DNA from: Sulfurovum sp. | GTDB taxonomy: Bacteria > Campylobacterota > Campylobacteria > Campylobacterales > Sulfurovaceae | DNA length: 64,000 nucleotides | NCBI RefSeq assembly: GCF_015493435.1 | Contig: NZ_WGDD01000001.1 | Span: forward strand, 1-64,000 | Direction: 5' to 3' | Part shown: piece after piece, positions 1 through 10,137 of the stretch | Position numbering within the stretch: position 1 is the first letter of the stretch | How the letters are laid out: each line of letters starts with the position of its first letter | The notes under the pieces: model-generated | The model's database searches: none | Told to the model about the DNA's origin: nothing | What the model saw: only the letters and a program-made list of their open reading frames with translations | Program-made: the position numbers and the translations under genes

Positions 1-927
1 GATGAAACCGTTGTGGTACTGGGTGAAGATGTAGGACTCTACGGCGGCAGTTACCGGGTCACGGAAGGACTGGTCGCCAAATACGGCGAAAGACGTCTTA
101 TTGACACCCCTATTGCCGAACTTTCCATTGTCGGAAATGCGGTAGGCATGGCTATCGGCGGTCTGCGTCCGGTTGCGGAGATCATGACAGCCAATTTCGG
201 TCTTCTGGCCTTCGATCAGATCATCAACCATATGGCGAAATACCGTTATATGAGCGCAGGGAAGATTACCCTGCCTATGGTGGTACGCTTTCCCCAGGGT
301 GTCAGCCGGCAGCTTGCCGCACAGCATTCGGAGAGTTATGAACAGATGCTTACGGCGGTTCCCGGCCTGACGGTACTCGCAGCGAATGATATCAACTATG
401 CCTACCATGCACTGAAATTTGCGATCATGAGTGATGATCCTGTTGTTTTTATCGAGCATGAACTGCTCTACAACAAAAAAGGCGAAATCGACTTTGAAAC
501 TGCTATCGATCCTCTCAAGGCACGTGTTGTCAAAGAGGGGCAGGATATGACGATCGTCAGCTATCTCAAAATGCTTGACGATGTGATGGAAGCGGTTCCC
601 GAAATAGAAAAGCAGCTTGGCAAGAGCTGTGAAGTGATCGACCTCTGTTCGCTCAATCCGATCGATTACGAGACGCTGGAAACGTCCCTGAAAAAGACCG
701 GTGCCATTGTCGTGGTGGAAGAAGACCACAAAACAGGCGGTTTCGGTTCGCAGATCGTAAGCTGGGCCGCGGAAGAAATGTTCTACAGCCTCGACGCACC
801 GCCGCTGCGCCTTGCAGGAGAAGATGTACCGATTCCGTATAACCGTACGCTTGAACTGGCATCTATTCCTACGCCGGACAAGATCACGGACAAGATCATA
901 GCATGGGGAAAAAACAATGGACTATAA
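1..927 (+). CDS. pdhB: Pyruvate dehydrogenase E1 component beta subunit (5' end outside window)
   Basis: ORF open from base 1 (DETVVVLGEDVGLYGG...RLIDTPIAE), transketolase-like E1beta; followed by E2 and E3. Confidence 0.9.
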   Translation, partial: DETVVVLGEDVGLYGGSYRVTEGLVAKYGERRLIDTPIAELSIVGNAVGMAIGGLRPVAEIMTANFGLLAFDQIINHMAKYRYMSAGKITLPMVVRFPQGVSRQLAAQHSESYEQMLTAVPGLTVLAANDINYAYHALKFAIMSDDPVVFIEHELLYNKKGEIDFETAIDPLKARVVKEGQDMTIVSYLKMLDDVMEAVPEIEKQLGKSCEVIDLCSLNPIDYETLETSLKKTGAIVVVEEDHKTGGFGSQIVSWAAEEMFYSLDAPPLRLAGEDVPIPYNRTLELASIPTPDKITDKIIAWGKNNGL

Positions 928-2236
928 AGTAGTAATGCCCCGCCTCTCCGACTCTATGGATGAAGGAGAGCTGGTTGAATGGAAGATCAAACCCGGAGAC
1001 AGCGTCAAGAACGGTGATGTCATTGCCGAAGTCGAGAGTGACAAGGCGGTCATTGAGATACAGTCGTTCAAAAACGGTGTCGTCAAAGAGATTTTGGTCA
1101 AAGAGGGGACGACCGTACCTGTCGGAACGCCCATAGCACTGATCGATACCGATGCTTCCGCGGCAAAAAAAGTACCAGTGAACCAAAAAGAGGAAACATC
1201 CGGAAAAGGACAGATACCAAAGCCCAAAGAAGAAGCAAAGCAAAACCCCGGGGCGAAAGAGAGCTCTCAAAGCGCAACAACCGCTTCTTCTCCCTCCGCA
1301 GCAGCAGACCTCAACCCGATCGATATTCTTTTGGGCATCACCAATACACAGCCTTCTTCCTATACCGGAGGAAATTCCTCACCCCGTGCGCGGGCGGAAG
1401 CAGCAAAATACGGACTGGATATCGAACAGCTCCAAAAAGAGGACAAACTTCCCGTACCGGCACATATTGCCGATATCAAACGCTATTACATCCACCGTTA
1501 TTTTACCCCCAAAGCATTGGAGCTGATGGCACTCTACCATTTGTCTACCGACCTGTTTGAAGCAGGAAAAAAACATGATGAAGCCGAAGTGGCCTCCTAT
1601 ATTGAAGCACATGAGATCCCCTTGGCTAAACCGCTCAGCATCGCCCAAAAAGCCATGATAAACATGGTCAGCGAATCCGTAAAAAAGCCGGTCTATCATA
1701 TGACTGACTATCTTGATGCAACATTGCTGAACCAGTATACGACAAAAGAGCTTACCGTGACGGTCTGGCTGCTGAAACTGATGGCCGAAGCCATGATGCA
1801 GCATGACTCTTTTCGTATGACACTGGGTACCAATGCGATACAGCTCTGGCCGAATGCCAACCTCTCTCTTGCCATGGCCGACGGAGAACTGCTGTATATG
1901 CCTGTATTCAAAGAAGTCAATACCAAAAAGCCCGCACAGATCGCCGAAGAACTCAATACCTTCAAAACAAAGATCAAAGCACGCAAACTGACCAAAGAAG
2001 ATCTCTCCGCTTCAACCTTCGGTATCTCCAACCTCGGTATGACGGGTATCGCACAGTTCGATGCCATGATCAACCGTGATGACTGCGGCATCGCTGCGAT
2101 CGGAAGTGAGCAGGACGGGAAGATCTCGGTGACACTGACAGTCGATCACCGCATTGTCAACGGCTATCAGGCTGCACTTTTCATGCAGGCATTGAAAAAT
2201 CTTGCCAAAGACCCCCAGAGTTTCAAGGAGCAGTAA
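917..2236 (+). CDS. Dihydrolipoamide acyltransferase (PDH E2)
   Basis: N-terminal lipoyl domain with ESDKAVIE, E3-binding domain (SPRARAEAAKYGLD), C-terminal DHRIVNG catalytic motif; overlaps E1beta by 11 bp. Confidence 0.92.
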   Translation: MDYKVVMPRLSDSMDEGELVEWKIKPGDSVKNGDVIAEVESDKAVIEIQSFKNGVVKEILVKEGTTVPVGTPIALIDTDASAAKKVPVNQKEETSGKGQIPKPKEEAKQNPGAKESSQSATTASSPSAAADLNPIDILLGITNTQPSSYTGGNSSPRARAEAAKYGLDIEQLQKEDKLPVPAHIADIKRYYIHRYFTPKALELMALYHLSTDLFEAGKKHDEAEVASYIEAHEIPLAKPLSIAQKAMINMVSESVKKPVYHMTDYLDATLLNQYTTKELTVTVWLLKLMAEAMMQHDSFRMTLGTNAIQLWPNANLSLAMADGELLYMPVFKEVNTKKPAQIAEELNTFKTKIKARKLTKEDLSASTFGISNLGMTGIAQFDAMINRDDCGIAAIGSEQDGKISVTLTVDHRIVNGYQAALFMQALKNLAKDPQSFKEQ

Positions 2237-3552
2237 TGTATGACGTACTCTATATCGGCGGAGGGCTCAATTATGCGGGAGCCATTGTCGCGGCGAAGAA
2301 CGGTTTGAAAGTGGCACTTGTCGAAAAAGAGATGGACCTGCTTGGCGGGACCTGCCTGCACAAAGGGTGCATCCCTTCCAAAATGTTCCTGCATTATGCC
2401 AATACGCTCAGGCAAAGCAAAAGCCCGTTCTTTGAAGGCACACTGACACTCGAGATGAAAACACTTGTCGAAAAGAAAAACCGTTTGCGCCAAAATGCCA
2501 ATAAAGCGGTGCGCACCCAGTGCAGAGAAATTGATCTCATTGAGGGCGAAGGGAAGCTCACGGCACCGCACAAAGTAGAAGTGGGAGGAAAAACGTATGA
2601 AGCCAAAAGCATTGTCATCGGTACCGGTTCTTCTGCGTTCATCCCGGAGGGGATAGCCTACGACAGGGAAAACATTATTACCAGTGATGAAGTACTTGAA
2701 ATGAAACAGCTTCCCAAAACGATCGCCATTTACGGTGATGGCGCCATTGGGCGGGAAATGGCAAGCTTCTTTGTCTCCAGCGGCGCAAAGGTCACACTTA
2801 TATCGAGGCATGAGGGCCTGCTCAAAGGAGTACATACCCTCATAGCGAACAGTATGCAGAAACAGATGGACACTCTGGGTATAGAACACCTTGGAAACCA
2901 TCCTGTCACCAAAGCCCGTATGACACAGCGGGGAGTGCATGTTACCTTTGAGGACGGCAGCAGCAGATATTTTGAAACATTGCTTGTTGCCACAGGACGC
3001 AGACCCAATACCGGTGTCATCGGGACAGACGCTGTCAAAGTGGGAAAAGGCATTGTGACAGATGATGATTTTGAAACGACACTTTCCGGGCACTATGCCA
3101 TCGGAGACTGCAACGGCAAGCTGCAGCTTGCCCATGCAGCGCGTGCCGAAGCACTTTATGTCACACAGAAAATTCTGGGCAGAACACCGCACAGGCTGAA
3201 TCTTTCGCATGTCGTAAAATTCATGCATACTCTTCCGATGAGCTATGCGTGGGTCGGCGAGACACGGCACACACTTGAAAAACGCAATGCTGACTTCAAA
3301 GAGAGCGTGATGCCGCTGAACCGTTTTACCGCCTCGGTTTTTCATGATGCTGTACACGGCATGATGATCACCTATGCCGACGGGGAAGGCTTCATTCTGG
3401 GGGCAGAGATACTTGCACCCGATGCCGAAGAGCTCATCGCTCCCGTAGCCATGGCACTTGCCGGGGAGATGGATGCTCCGCTGGCACAGCGTACGGTTAT
3501 GGCACATCCTACTTTCAGTGAGGCACTGGAGAGAAGCTGGTTTAAGCTGTAG
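2236..3552 (+). CDS. lpdA: Dihydrolipoamide dehydrogenase (E3)
   Basis: GGTCLHKGCIPSK redox-active disulfide motif, FAD/NAD motifs, HPTFSEAL C-terminus. Confidence 0.92.
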   Translation: MYDVLYIGGGLNYAGAIVAAKNGLKVALVEKEMDLLGGTCLHKGCIPSKMFLHYANTLRQSKSPFFEGTLTLEMKTLVEKKNRLRQNANKAVRTQCREIDLIEGEGKLTAPHKVEVGGKTYEAKSIVIGTGSSAFIPEGIAYDRENIITSDEVLEMKQLPKTIAIYGDGAIGREMASFFVSSGAKVTLISRHEGLLKGVHTLIANSMQKQMDTLGIEHLGNHPVTKARMTQRGVHVTFEDGSSRYFETLLVATGRRPNTGVIGTDAVKVGKGIVTDDDFETTLSGHYAIGDCNGKLQLAHAARAEALYVTQKILGRTPHRLNLSHVVKFMHTLPMSYAWVGETRHTLEKRNADFKESVMPLNRFTASVFHDAVHGMMITYADGEGFILGAEILAPDAEELIAPVAMALAGEMDAPLAQRTVMAHPTFSEALERSWFKL

Positions 3553-3661
3553 GATCTGTCTGTTTTGTTAGAGAGATCCAGAGAAATAGGCTTCTCCATA
3601 CGCTTTTTTAGTTCCCGTCTGGTATCATAAGCTGAAATTGTTTACGAGGAAACCATACAGC

Positions 3662-4897
3662 ATGACAAAATTAGACATATTGACATTTGACAAGGCCGGA
3701 AAACTTGCACAGCAGCACGCTCCTTTACCACAGAATACCGAGACTGTACTTCTCACGGAACTGCTGCAGCGGGTTTTGGCAGAAAACATCACTGTACAGA
3801 AGAACCTCCCTTCCTTTAACAATTCTGCCATGGACGGATTTGCATTCCGATATGCGGAACGCGGTCAGACCCTCAGGATCAGAGCAGCCATCTTTGCCGG
3901 TGACAAGCCTCTTCCCCGGCTCGAAGCAGGAGAATGCTACAAGATCATGACCGGTGCACAGGTACCGTCCGATGCAGATACCATCGTACCCATCGAAAAC
4001 TGCTCCGGCGTGACTGATACCCATGTACAGATCCCCGAAGACATCAAACAGGGAAATGCATTCCGCCAGAAAGGGGAAGAGCAAAAAGAAGGCCATATAC
4101 TTTTTGAGAAAGGTACCTTCATCACCCCCGCACATATTGCCCTGCTCGCCGCACAGGGGATCATGGCTGTCAAAGCATACAAAAAGCTTCAGATCGCCGT
4201 ACTCTCTACAGGCAATGAGATCAAAGAACCCTGGGAGAATGCAGATAAAGATGAGATTTATAACGCCAATGCCTTTGCCATCACCTCACTGCTCGAACAA
4301 TACGGCTTTGCTCCCACTTATGCCGGTTCTCTTCCTGATCACCTGGAACAGACCGTTTCACTCATTAAAAGTCTAAAGCGTTATGACGTCATCATCACGA
4401 CCGGCGGTATCTCTATGGGTGATGCCGACTTCCTCGAAGAAGGTTTCCTGCGCAATGGCCTTACACCGCTCTTTCACGGTGTCAATGTCAAGCCCGGACG
4501 CCCGACAATGATGGGCACCATGGACAGTTCTTTTGTCATGGCTATGCCGGGAAATCCTCTCACCGCAATGATCAATACATTTATGCTTTCGCTTCCTGTA
4601 CTGTTTAAAATGCAGGGCAGCAGACATTTCTCCCATCCCTATATTTACGCCAGAAACAGTAAATCATTTAAGATGAAGCCGGGCAAAAGCAATATCGTTC
4701 TGGGGTCCGTAGAGGACGGTGTATTTCATGTCACGAGAGACAACCGCTATGGTTCAGGTATGCTCACCCCCATCACAGAGAGTAATGCCCTGGCCGTTTT
4801 CAATGATACCGTAGGCATGGTTGAAAAAGGAGAAATGATCAAAGTGGTTCTTTTTGAAAGAGCCCCGCTGGGCAGCAGCAGCGGCTACATCAACTAA
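3662..4897 (+). CDS. moeA: Molybdopterin molybdenumtransferase MoeA
   Basis: NSAMDGFA, IMTGAQVPSDADTIVPIE, TTGGISMGDADF, KPGRPTMMG, MPGNPLTA; ORF track starts at 3638 but MTKLDIL is the likelier start. Confidence 0.92.
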   Translation: MTKLDILTFDKAGKLAQQHAPLPQNTETVLLTELLQRVLAENITVQKNLPSFNNSAMDGFAFRYAERGQTLRIRAAIFAGDKPLPRLEAGECYKIMTGAQVPSDADTIVPIENCSGVTDTHVQIPEDIKQGNAFRQKGEEQKEGHILFEKGTFITPAHIALLAAQGIMAVKAYKKLQIAVLSTGNEIKEPWENADKDEIYNANAFAITSLLEQYGFAPTYAGSLPDHLEQTVSLIKSLKRYDVIITTGGISMGDADFLEEGFLRNGLTPLFHGVNVKPGRPTMMGTMDSSFVMAMPGNPLTAMINTFMLSLPVLFKMQGSRHFSHPYIYARNSKSFKMKPGKSNIVLGSVEDGVFHVTRDNRYGSGMLTPITESNALAVFNDTVGMVEKGEMIKVVLFERAPLGSSSGYIN

Positions 4898-4906
4898 AGG
4901 GAACCT

Positions 4907-6742
4907 CTAAAGCGATGTGTCAAACCGTCTGTTCCCCTCTTTCCTGATATCGGAGAAATGGTCAAGGTATTCAAGATATGCCACAAGGTATTTCCGGCTC
5001 AGGGGATAGTGTGCTTTGAAATTTGCTATCTCTATGTAACCGTCATCCTGTATGATCCTTCGCATTTTCAGGACAATGTTTCCAAGACTCCGGGCACAGA
5101 TAAAAAGGTTGTGTGACAGACGTACAACACTTTTTTGTACACAAAGTGCCTTCAGGACACGATCACCGCTTTTTCTGTCAATATCAAGATCATCATACAT
5201 ATTGAAAGGGGCAGAAGGGGCCGTGTCTTCTTCTCTCAACCGTTCCAGAATACGCGCTCCAAGAAATGAAGCTGTCTCTTCTGTCACCTTTGCATTTTTA
5301 TAGAGATTGCCTTCCGCCTTGAGCACACCTTTTTTTTCAAGTATCCCGAATGCAGAAGCGATCAAGCCCTCACTGGCCCAGGGCATTCTGAGCCTGATAC
5401 TTGAAACAGAAAGCAGTGCATAACGGTTTTTTTCATAGACAGCCCCGATCTGCTCCGCCAATTCGGCTTGCGTTTCCAGAGGGTAGAGCACCAGTGCCTT
5501 TTCATCGACAAACACATTTTTAAGTACTGTGGCCTGTGCTATGGCTTCTTCATGGGAAAGGGCAAAACGCTGTGCGGAAGAAACCAGTCCCAGCCCCTGT
5601 TTATGTGCTTCAAGCAGCACCCTGTAGGCTTGCGGAAAATCCTCCGATTTCAAGGCTTCCAGCAGAGCCAGTTTCTGCTTCCTGCGCAGCGGATCGGCAA
5701 CGGGGTTCAGTACCCTCGCACCCGCTACCGTTCTATTCCCTTCTCTGAGTATCAGTTTTTCCCCGTAGATAGAAAAAATACTGCTGCAGGATTTCAGTGT
5801 GGCAAAACCGCACGCTGCATGCTCTTTGCCTTCAAAGAGTGTCACTCTAACCTCTGAGCGCATCGCACCGATATAGAGTGTATAGTTCCGGTTGTGCCGC
5901 AGTTCTTCTCTGCCGAGTGTCTCAAAAAAGATGTCAATCGATCCAAAACCGCGCAGATAGCCTTTTTGGCTGAGCAGGTAGCCCCGCTTGATCTCTTTGG
6001 CATTGACACCGGCCAGGTTCAGTGCCACACGGCTGGAAAGCTCCGCTTTGCCGACATCTTCATTGTGCACCTGTATATTCCTGATGCGGCAGGGGGTCTC
6101 TGTATTACAAATGAAAAGTGTGTCTTTTAACGAGACAGGCTTCCCAAGTACACTGCCTGTTACCACGGTTCCGACCCCTCTGAGAGAAAAGACACGGTCC
6201 ACATAGAGGCGAAAGAAATTTGCTTCAACTTTGGGTCTGGCAGGCAGAGCAAAAAGCCGTTTTTTCACTGCTTCAACACTGGCTGCGTCATAAATGGAAA
6301 CAGCCAGTGTCCCCAAAAGGTTAAAACCGAATCTTGTCACCTGCTCTTCGATCTGTGCGGAAGCAGCAGCAAGCGCCGTTTCGGGAACAAGGTCTTTTTT
6401 AGTCACGATCAGCAGCGCATCTCTGACCCCCAGCAGCTTGAGTATTTCCATATGCTCCAGTGTTTGGGGCATCACACCTTCTGCAGCCGAAACTGCGATG
6501 AGTACCGCATCGAAGCTGAAAGCCCCGGAGATCATATGTTTTACCAGTTTTTCATGTCCGGGTACATCGATAAAAGATATATTCTTTTCACCATTCCCCA
6601 GACTGGAAAAACTCAGATCAATGGTAATGCCCCGCGCTTTCTCTTCCTTGAGCGTATCGCCTTCAAACCCGTTAAGTGCTTTTATCAGTGCCGTTTTACC
6701 GTGGTCAATATGCCCGCAGGTCCCTACGATGAGATGAGACAT
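4907..6742 (-). CDS. selB: Selenocysteine-specific elongation factor SelB
   Basis: MSHLIVGTCGHIDHGKTALIKALNG, DVPGHEKLVKHM, C-terminal winged-helix region. Confidence 0.95.
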   Translation of the reverse strand: MSHLIVGTCGHIDHGKTALIKALNGFEGDTLKEEKARGITIDLSFSSLGNGEKNISFIDVPGHEKLVKHMISGAFSFDAVLIAVSAAEGVMPQTLEHMEILKLLGVRDALLIVTKKDLVPETALAAASAQIEEQVTRFGFNLLGTLAVSIYDAASVEAVKKRLFALPARPKVEANFFRLYVDRVFSLRGVGTVVTGSVLGKPVSLKDTLFICNTETPCRIRNIQVHNEDVGKAELSSRVALNLAGVNAKEIKRGYLLSQKGYLRGFGSIDIFFETLGREELRHNRNYTLYIGAMRSEVRVTLFEGKEHAACGFATLKSCSSIFSIYGEKLILREGNRTVAGARVLNPVADPLRRKQKLALLEALKSEDFPQAYRVLLEAHKQGLGLVSSAQRFALSHEEAIAQATVLKNVFVDEKALVLYPLETQAELAEQIGAVYEKNRYALLSVSSIRLRMPWASEGLIASAFGILEKKGVLKAEGNLYKNAKVTEETASFLGARILERLREEDTAPSAPFNMYDDLDIDRKSGDRVLKALCVQKSVVRLSHNLFICARSLGNIVLKMRRIIQDDGYIEIANFKAHYPLSRKYLVAYLEYLDHFSDIRKEGNRRFDTSL

Positions 6743-8088
6743 TCCGCTCCCTTCTCGATAGTGTCAAACTCATCCTCACTGACGGTACGCAGATCAAGCA
6801 GAAATCTGCCCGCTTCGATACGTCCGATGATCCTCTGTGCTCTGAAAAGTGCTTCGATCCTGTTGGCACCCAGTCTGCCGGACGTAACTGAAACGGCCAC
6901 AGAGGGGATCTTCCTGTTGGGTGTCGATCCGCCTCCTACCACTGTCTGTGTTCTGACAATCTCACAGGAGACACTCTTTTCAAGCCGCTTTTTAAGCTTT
7001 TCTGCCCTCTGCTCAAGTGTTTTTTCCGTCTCAAACAGCATTCTGAGTGTCGGTATCTTCTCATACTCGTCTCTAAGCATTTTCTGCACATCTTCAGCCA
7101 AAATGGCCAGGGTGACTTTGTCCACCCTGAGCATACGCAGAAGCTGGTTTTTTTTCAGTTTGGAGATCAACGCTTTTTTTCCCACAATAATACCTGCCTG
7201 GACGGAGCCGAAGAGTTTGTCTCCCGAAAAACTCAGAAGTGACGGATCATGTTTCATGATCTCGTGCAAACCGGGTTCTTTTTGCCCCAAACCATAAGGC
7301 AGTTCGGCAACATGCCCGCTGCCGAGGTCATAGTAGTCTATCAGACCGCGGGCTTTGGCAAGCGTGCGTATTTGGGCAAAGGGGACTTCTGACGTAAAGC
7401 CTTCAATACTGTAGTTGGATTTGTGCACTTTCATTACAAGACGGGTACGCTCTCCAAGGGCTTCTTCGTAATCCCGCAGATGCGTTTTATTGGTCGCACC
7501 CACCTCTACCAGTTTCGCACCGGACTGCTTCATCACTTCGGGAATGCGGAAACTTCCCCCTATTTCCACCAGTTCTCCCCTGCTGACGATCACCTCTTTG
7601 CGTTTGGCAAAGGTATTGAGTATCAGAAAGACTGCCGCGGCATTATTGTTGACCACCAGCACATCTTCACAGCCAAGCAGCATTTTCATCAGCCCTGTGA
7701 TGTGCGAATAGCGCTCGCCTCTCTTTCCTTTCTTGAGATCGTACTCAAGGTTGTTGTAGGAACAGGCCAGGGCTCTGGCCTTCTCAAAACTCTCCGGATC
7801 TATCAAACTTCGTCCCAGGTTGGTATGGACGATCACTCCGGTAGCATTGACCACACTTTGAAGCGAAGGGGTCATCACGGTATCATACGCCTGCCTGATC
7901 TCTTCTGCAAGTTTTCCGGCATTTACATCCGTTGTCTTTCCCTCTTCTATCGCAATACGCAGACGTCCAAAACGCTCACGTATCAGAGGCAGAAGCACTT
8001 TGGAAGCGCAGCCCTCAAACACAGGAAGCCCCAAAAACGTATCGACCTTTGGTATACTGCGTAAAAGTTCATGTCTGGATTTTTTCAT
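6724..8088 (-). CDS. selA: L-seryl-tRNA(Sec) selenium transferase SelA
   Basis: NATGVIVHTNLGRSL, YDLGSGHV, FSGDKLFGSVQAGII; overlaps selB by 19 bp. Confidence 0.95.
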   Translation of the reverse strand: MKKSRHELLRSIPKVDTFLGLPVFEGCASKVLLPLIRERFGRLRIAIEEGKTTDVNAGKLAEEIRQAYDTVMTPSLQSVVNATGVIVHTNLGRSLIDPESFEKARALACSYNNLEYDLKKGKRGERYSHITGLMKMLLGCEDVLVVNNNAAAVFLILNTFAKRKEVIVSRGELVEIGGSFRIPEVMKQSGAKLVEVGATNKTHLRDYEEALGERTRLVMKVHKSNYSIEGFTSEVPFAQIRTLAKARGLIDYYDLGSGHVAELPYGLGQKEPGLHEIMKHDPSLLSFSGDKLFGSVQAGIIVGKKALISKLKKNQLLRMLRVDKVTLAILAEDVQKMLRDEYEKIPTLRMLFETEKTLEQRAEKLKKRLEKSVSCEIVRTQTVVGGGSTPNRKIPSVAVSVTSGRLGANRIEALFRAQRIIGRIEAGRFLLDLRTVSEDEFDTIEKGAECLISS

Positions 8089-8127
8089 CTCTTTTACCTT
8101 TTCATGCTACAATGCCATACTTCTTTT

Positions 8128-8228
8128 GAGGGGGAGATGTGATTCTGGTGGACACCGCGGGCTTCAAACCCGTTCGGAGGTTTTTGTGAAAATGCCTCGG
8201 CAGGTTCGATTCCTGCCTCCTCTCGCCA
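8128..8228 (+). tRNA. selC: tRNA-Sec (anticodon TCA)
   Basis: About 101 nt; anticodon arm CGGG-CTTCAAA-CCCG, T arm GCAGG-TTCGATT-CCTGC, encoded GCCA 3' end, long variable arm; next to selA and selD. Confidence 0.9.
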
Positions 8229-8328
8229 AAACCATACAACAGACAGATAACGGCCTCCTGTCCCCAATCATATTTATGATGCCCGCAGAGATCGTTTAAA
8301 AGCAGGATGATCCGGCACAGCCGACACA

Positions 8329-9363
8329 CTAAAAGACAACAATATCCGCTTCACCCTTGGGAACGACTTCACCGATGATCCTTGCGTAACCATAGGTCGT
8401 CTCTTCTATGCGTTTCAAATACTCATTGGCATCTTTCGCATTCATCGAAATAAGCAGGCCGCCGGAAGTTTGTGCATCCGAAAGAATCAGTTTGGCATCT
8501 TCGGCACCCTTTTTGAACGCTACCCTGCTTTCAATATGCTTCATGTTCCGTTTACTGCCGCCGGGGACCGCACCAAGTTCAGCCATAGCCGAAACCTCGG
8601 GCAGTATGGGCAGCAGCCCGCTGTCGATGTCAAAACTGATGGCATCATTCATTGACTCCAGTGCATGTCCGAGCAATCCGAAACCGGTCACATCCGTACA
8701 GGCGGAAACATCGTACTCCCGCATCACAACCGAAGGAAAATAGTTCAGCGACTGCATGATCTTTGCTGCCTCTTCCATACTCGGTTCCGATAACAGGTCA
8801 CGTTTGATCGCCGTAGAAAGGATACCTGTTCCCAAAGGTTTGGTCAAGATGAGCACATGTCCCGCTTTTGCCGTATTGTTCTGAACGATCCTTGCAGGAT
8901 GTATCAGTCCTGTGACAGAAAGACCGTAATACATTTCAGGCGATTCAATCGTATGTCCGCCCATCAGCACACCGCCGCATTCTTTGATCTTTTCATTCCC
9001 TCCGAGCAATATCTCTCCAAGTGCTTCACCCGGAAGATTGCATTTGTCGAAACCGACAATATTCAGCGCCGTTTTGACATCTGCACCCATGGCAAAAACA
9101 TCGGAGAGCGCATTGGCCGCAGCGATCTTTCCATATACATAAGGATCATCCACCACAGGTGTAATAAAATCAAGTGTCTGCACAATCGCCTGATCTTCAT
9201 TGATACGGAAAACAGAAGCATCTTCACTGTTGTCAAATCCTACAAGCAAGTCTTCACTGTCACAATCGAGCCCGCAAAGGGTATGTTTCAGGTCCTCCGG
9301 ACCCATCTTTGCAGCTCAACCGGCAGCTTGAACGAACTTGGTCAATCTATATTCGTTATTCAC
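8329..9363 (-). CDS. selD: Selenide, water dikinase SelD with in-frame TGA (Sec) at codon 16
   Basis: Upstream of the called ATG (9306) the frame reads MNNEYRLTKFVQAAG-TGA-AAKMGPEDLKHTLCGL, the conserved SelD N-terminus with TGA at the catalytic Cys/Sec position; GTG start at 9363 preceded by GAGG. Confidence 0.92.
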
Positions 9364-9503
9364 ATTCACCTCTAAAGAATTTAATTTCAATTTACATTAT
9401 AATTTTACTCTTTTTTCATTACAGGAGGGTTAGCGCCAGGATGGGTAGAAAGTGCAAATCCGAAGATCGTTATTGCTGTGATGGTTCAGGAAAGAAAAGA
9501 GAG

Positions 9504-9531
9504 AGCCATCTGAAGCAGTCTTCAGATGGCT
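9504..9531 (-). terminator. Stem-loop terminator
   Basis: Perfect 11-bp inverted repeat agccatctgaa-gcagtc-ttcagatggct just downstream of the 9542..10060 CDS. Confidence 0.6.
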
Positions 9532-9541
9532 TGAGAGAAAA

Positions 9542-10060
9542 TTACAGGCCGCTGAGCATCTTCTTGACCGCGTATTCCAAACGTTTCTTCTGCTGGTCAA
9601 GGGGCAGGCCTTTAAATTCGCCTTCCGCTGTAGATAACCAGATAATGGAACCGGTATCGGCATCAACAAGCATCAGAACCATTGCAGCAGCCGGTACATT
9701 CTCGATCATAGAACGTCCCTTCTTATCCAGTTTGATCTGCATGGCATTCATATCTGCACCTGCCACATAAGCAACAAAAAAGTCAGGGTTTTTCTTGACT
9801 TCTATTTTGCCTTTTTTCTGCAATTCTGTATTAATCAGTGCTTTGATATCGGCGTCTACATTTGCATTTTTCAGTGTTTTGTCTTTTTTCAATGTGTCAT
9901 CGACACCGCTCTCTTTAATGATCTCATAGGTTTTATACCCTTTAAGATTCGCTTTTGCCGACTTGACCGTCTCCACTTCGATATCTTTTGTCGATACACC
10001 GCATCCTGCAAGTCCTGCGATCATTAATGCGACGACCGCTCCTTTAATCCATTTTGACAT
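9542..10060 (-). CDS. DUF4136-like lipoprotein
   Basis: Lipobox-like LAGCGVS N-terminus; C-terminal ...DADTGSIIWLSTAEGEF. Confidence 0.65.
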   Translation of the reverse strand: MSKWIKGAVVALMIAGLAGCGVSTKDIEVETVKSAKANLKGYKTYEIIKESGVDDTLKKDKTLKNANVDADIKALINTELQKKGKIEVKKNPDFFVAYVAGADMNAMQIKLDKKGRSMIENVPAAAMVLMLVDADTGSIIWLSTAEGEFKGLPLDQQKKRLEYAVKKMLSGL

Positions 10061-10137
10061 TCTGTTCCTTTTTATTGAATTATATCATTATACTCGATAA
10101 AACTAAAGCAGATATGCTTTTATATCTTATTGCACTG

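Noticed and set aside
2167-3507. 446-aa minus-strand ORF
   Set aside because: Antisense to lpdA, no recognisable domain; coding-strand shadow ORF.
6452-7297. 281-aa plus-strand ORF across selB/selA
   Set aside because: Antisense to two well supported genes; Ser/Phe-rich shadow translation.
8102-8329. 75-aa minus-strand ORF
   Set aside because: Overlaps tRNA-Sec on the opposite strand; no homology pattern.
9440-9500. Short plus-strand CKSEDRYCCDGSGKK peptide resembling a SEC-C zinc motif
   Set aside because: Pattern incomplete, and it lies in the intergenic region beside the terminator of the DUF4136 gene.
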